From Salinisphaera sp. LB1 (GTDB taxonomy: Bacteria; Pseudomonadota; Gammaproteobacteria; Nevskiales; Salinisphaeraceae), in the NCBI RefSeq assembly GCF_003177035.1, contig NZ_CP029488.1:372001-436000 (forward strand): a stretch of DNA of 64,000 bases, in the 5' to 3' direction. Shown here one piece after another: positions 63,368 to 64,000 of the stretch. A model generated the notes under the pieces. It saw only the letters and a program-made list of their open reading frames with translations, did no database searches and was not told the DNA's origin. A program made the translations under genes and the position numbers. Each line of letters begins with the position of its first letter. Position 1 is the first letter of the stretch.

Positions 63368-64000
63368 ATGAGCTCTCAGCACGCCCGCCCCGGCCCCCGT
63401 TCGGTCGAACTGTTCGATCGCGCCCGACGTGTCACGCCCGGCGGTGTCAATTCGCCGGCCCGCGCCTTCAACGGCGTCGGCGGCGGCGCGCCGGTGTTCA
63501 TCGATCGCGCGAAGGGCGCCTGGATCACCGATGTCGACGGCAACGACTATGTCGACTACGTCGGCTCGTTCGGTCCGATGATTCTCGGCCATGCCGACCC
63601 GGCCGTGGTCGAGGCCGTGCAGAAGCAGGCCGCCAAGGGCCTGTCCTTCGGCGCGCCGACCGGGCTGGAGGTCGAACTGGCCGAGCTGATCAGCGAGATG
63701 GTGGCCTCGATCGAGTCGGTGCGCATGGTCAATTCGGGCACCGAGGCGGCGATGACCGCCATCCGCCTGGCCCGCGGGTATACCGGACGCAACAAGATCC
63801 TCAAGTTCGCCGGCAACTACCACGGCCATGTCGATGCCCTACTGGTCAACGCCGGGTCCGGGCCGCTGACGCTCGGCATTCCGGGCTCGCCCGGGGTGCC
63901 GGCCTCGGTGGTCGAGGACACGCTCGTGGCCACCTACAACGACCTGGCATCGGTCGAGACGGCGTTCGCCGAACACGGCAGCGAGATCGCCGCGATCATG
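63368..64000 (+). CDS. hemL: Glutamate-1-semialdehyde 2,1-aminomutase (partial)
   Basis: The first 211 residues of a fold-type I PLP enzyme, cut by the window end. [23 protein letters not shown] is the diagnostic HemL start, [18 protein letters not shown] and [16 protein letters not shown] follow, and [20 protein letters not shown] is the PLP-phosphate loop; [13 protein letters not shown] is conserved. It makes 5-aminolevulinate for tetrapyrroles. The PLP lysine lies beyond the window. Ribosome site GGAG at seven-base spacing. Confidence 0.96.
   Translation, partial: MSSQHARPGPRSVELFDRARRVTPGGVNSPARAFNGVGGGAPVFIDRAKGAWITDVDGNDYVDYVGSFGPMILGHADPAVVEAVQKQAAKGLSFGAPTGLEVELAELISEMVASIESVRMVNSGTEAAMTAIRLARGYTGRNKILKFAGNYHGHVDALLVNAGSGPLTLGIPGSPGVPASVVEDTLVATYNDLASVETAFAEHGSEIAAIM

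Noticed and set aside
1-64000. CRISPR arrays, tRNA, rRNA, prophage or complete insertion sequences
   Set aside because: No regularly spaced repeats, cloverleaf or rRNA signatures, integrases, phage structural genes or transposases were seen on either strand.

Overview
The window is 64 kb of high-GC chromosomal DNA, densely packed with genes on both strands. It reads as a core chromosome segment of a free-living gammaproteobacterium. Evidence: the MinCDE set, a FadE-type 800-residue acyl-CoA dehydrogenase, RNase T, SanA, FkpA and CpdA homologues, an enterobacterial-type AcrR operator, and the metK-ahcY-metF cluster. Intracellular polyhydroxyalkanoate (PHA) genes, long-chain fatty-acid genes and a broad solvent-efflux and lipid-transport set suggest a marine or oil-associated lineage such as Salinisphaera. 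That genus-level guess is inference. I see no prophage, CRISPR array, rRNA, tRNA or intact insertion sequence.

Layout. 1-0.8 kb: end of nth and a fumarylacetoacetase-family hydrolase. 1-6 kb (minus): a complete branched-chain-amino-acid-type ABC importer, with an unusual leader holding a 14-codon ORF and a terminator hairpin. 6.5-10.3 kb: FKBP isomerase, argG, rnt, plsC. 10.4-15.5 kb: a PHA locus (phaC, a PhaZ paralogue without its catalytic serine, an intact phaZ) divergent from yihY. 15.5-17.5 kb: a MITE-like element abutting fadD. 18-21.5 kb: AEC transporter, LysR regulator, GMC oxidoreductase. 21.5-23.4 kb: minCDE. 23.8-27.3 kb: hydrolase and fadE. 28.3-32.8 kb: ompW and an MCE lipid-transport operon. 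32.9-39.6 kb: a tripartite RND efflux operon divergent from its acrR-type repressor. 39.7-47.3 kb: sanA, a VWA/MoxR pair, and tkt-gap-pgk. 48.2-49.1 kb: FMN riboswitch and ribB. 49.2-53.4 kb: MerR regulator, two hydrolase-type genes (one interrupted by an in-frame amber codon), TetR regulator, redoxin. 53.5-57.2 kb: metK-ahcY-metF. 57.4-61.2 kb: MarR regulator, 2-hydroxyacid dehydrogenase, two methyltransferases, cpdA. 61.8-64 kb: thiD-thiE and the start of hemL.

How the parts work together. metK, ahcY and metF form an S-adenosylmethionine (SAM) recycling block. FadD and FadE feed beta-oxidation, which can supply monomers to the class II-like PHA synthase, while PhaZ mobilises the polymer. 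The MCE operon, RND pump, OmpW, SanA and PlsC are all envelope functions. The central metabolic genes (tkt, gap, pgk) run in one direction, with MoxR/VWA genes behind them.

The least ordinary signals are the attenuator-like leader of the ABC operon, the serine-less PhaZ paralogue nested between phaC and phaZ, the amber-split metal-dependent hydrolase, and two families of short inverted-repeat elements.
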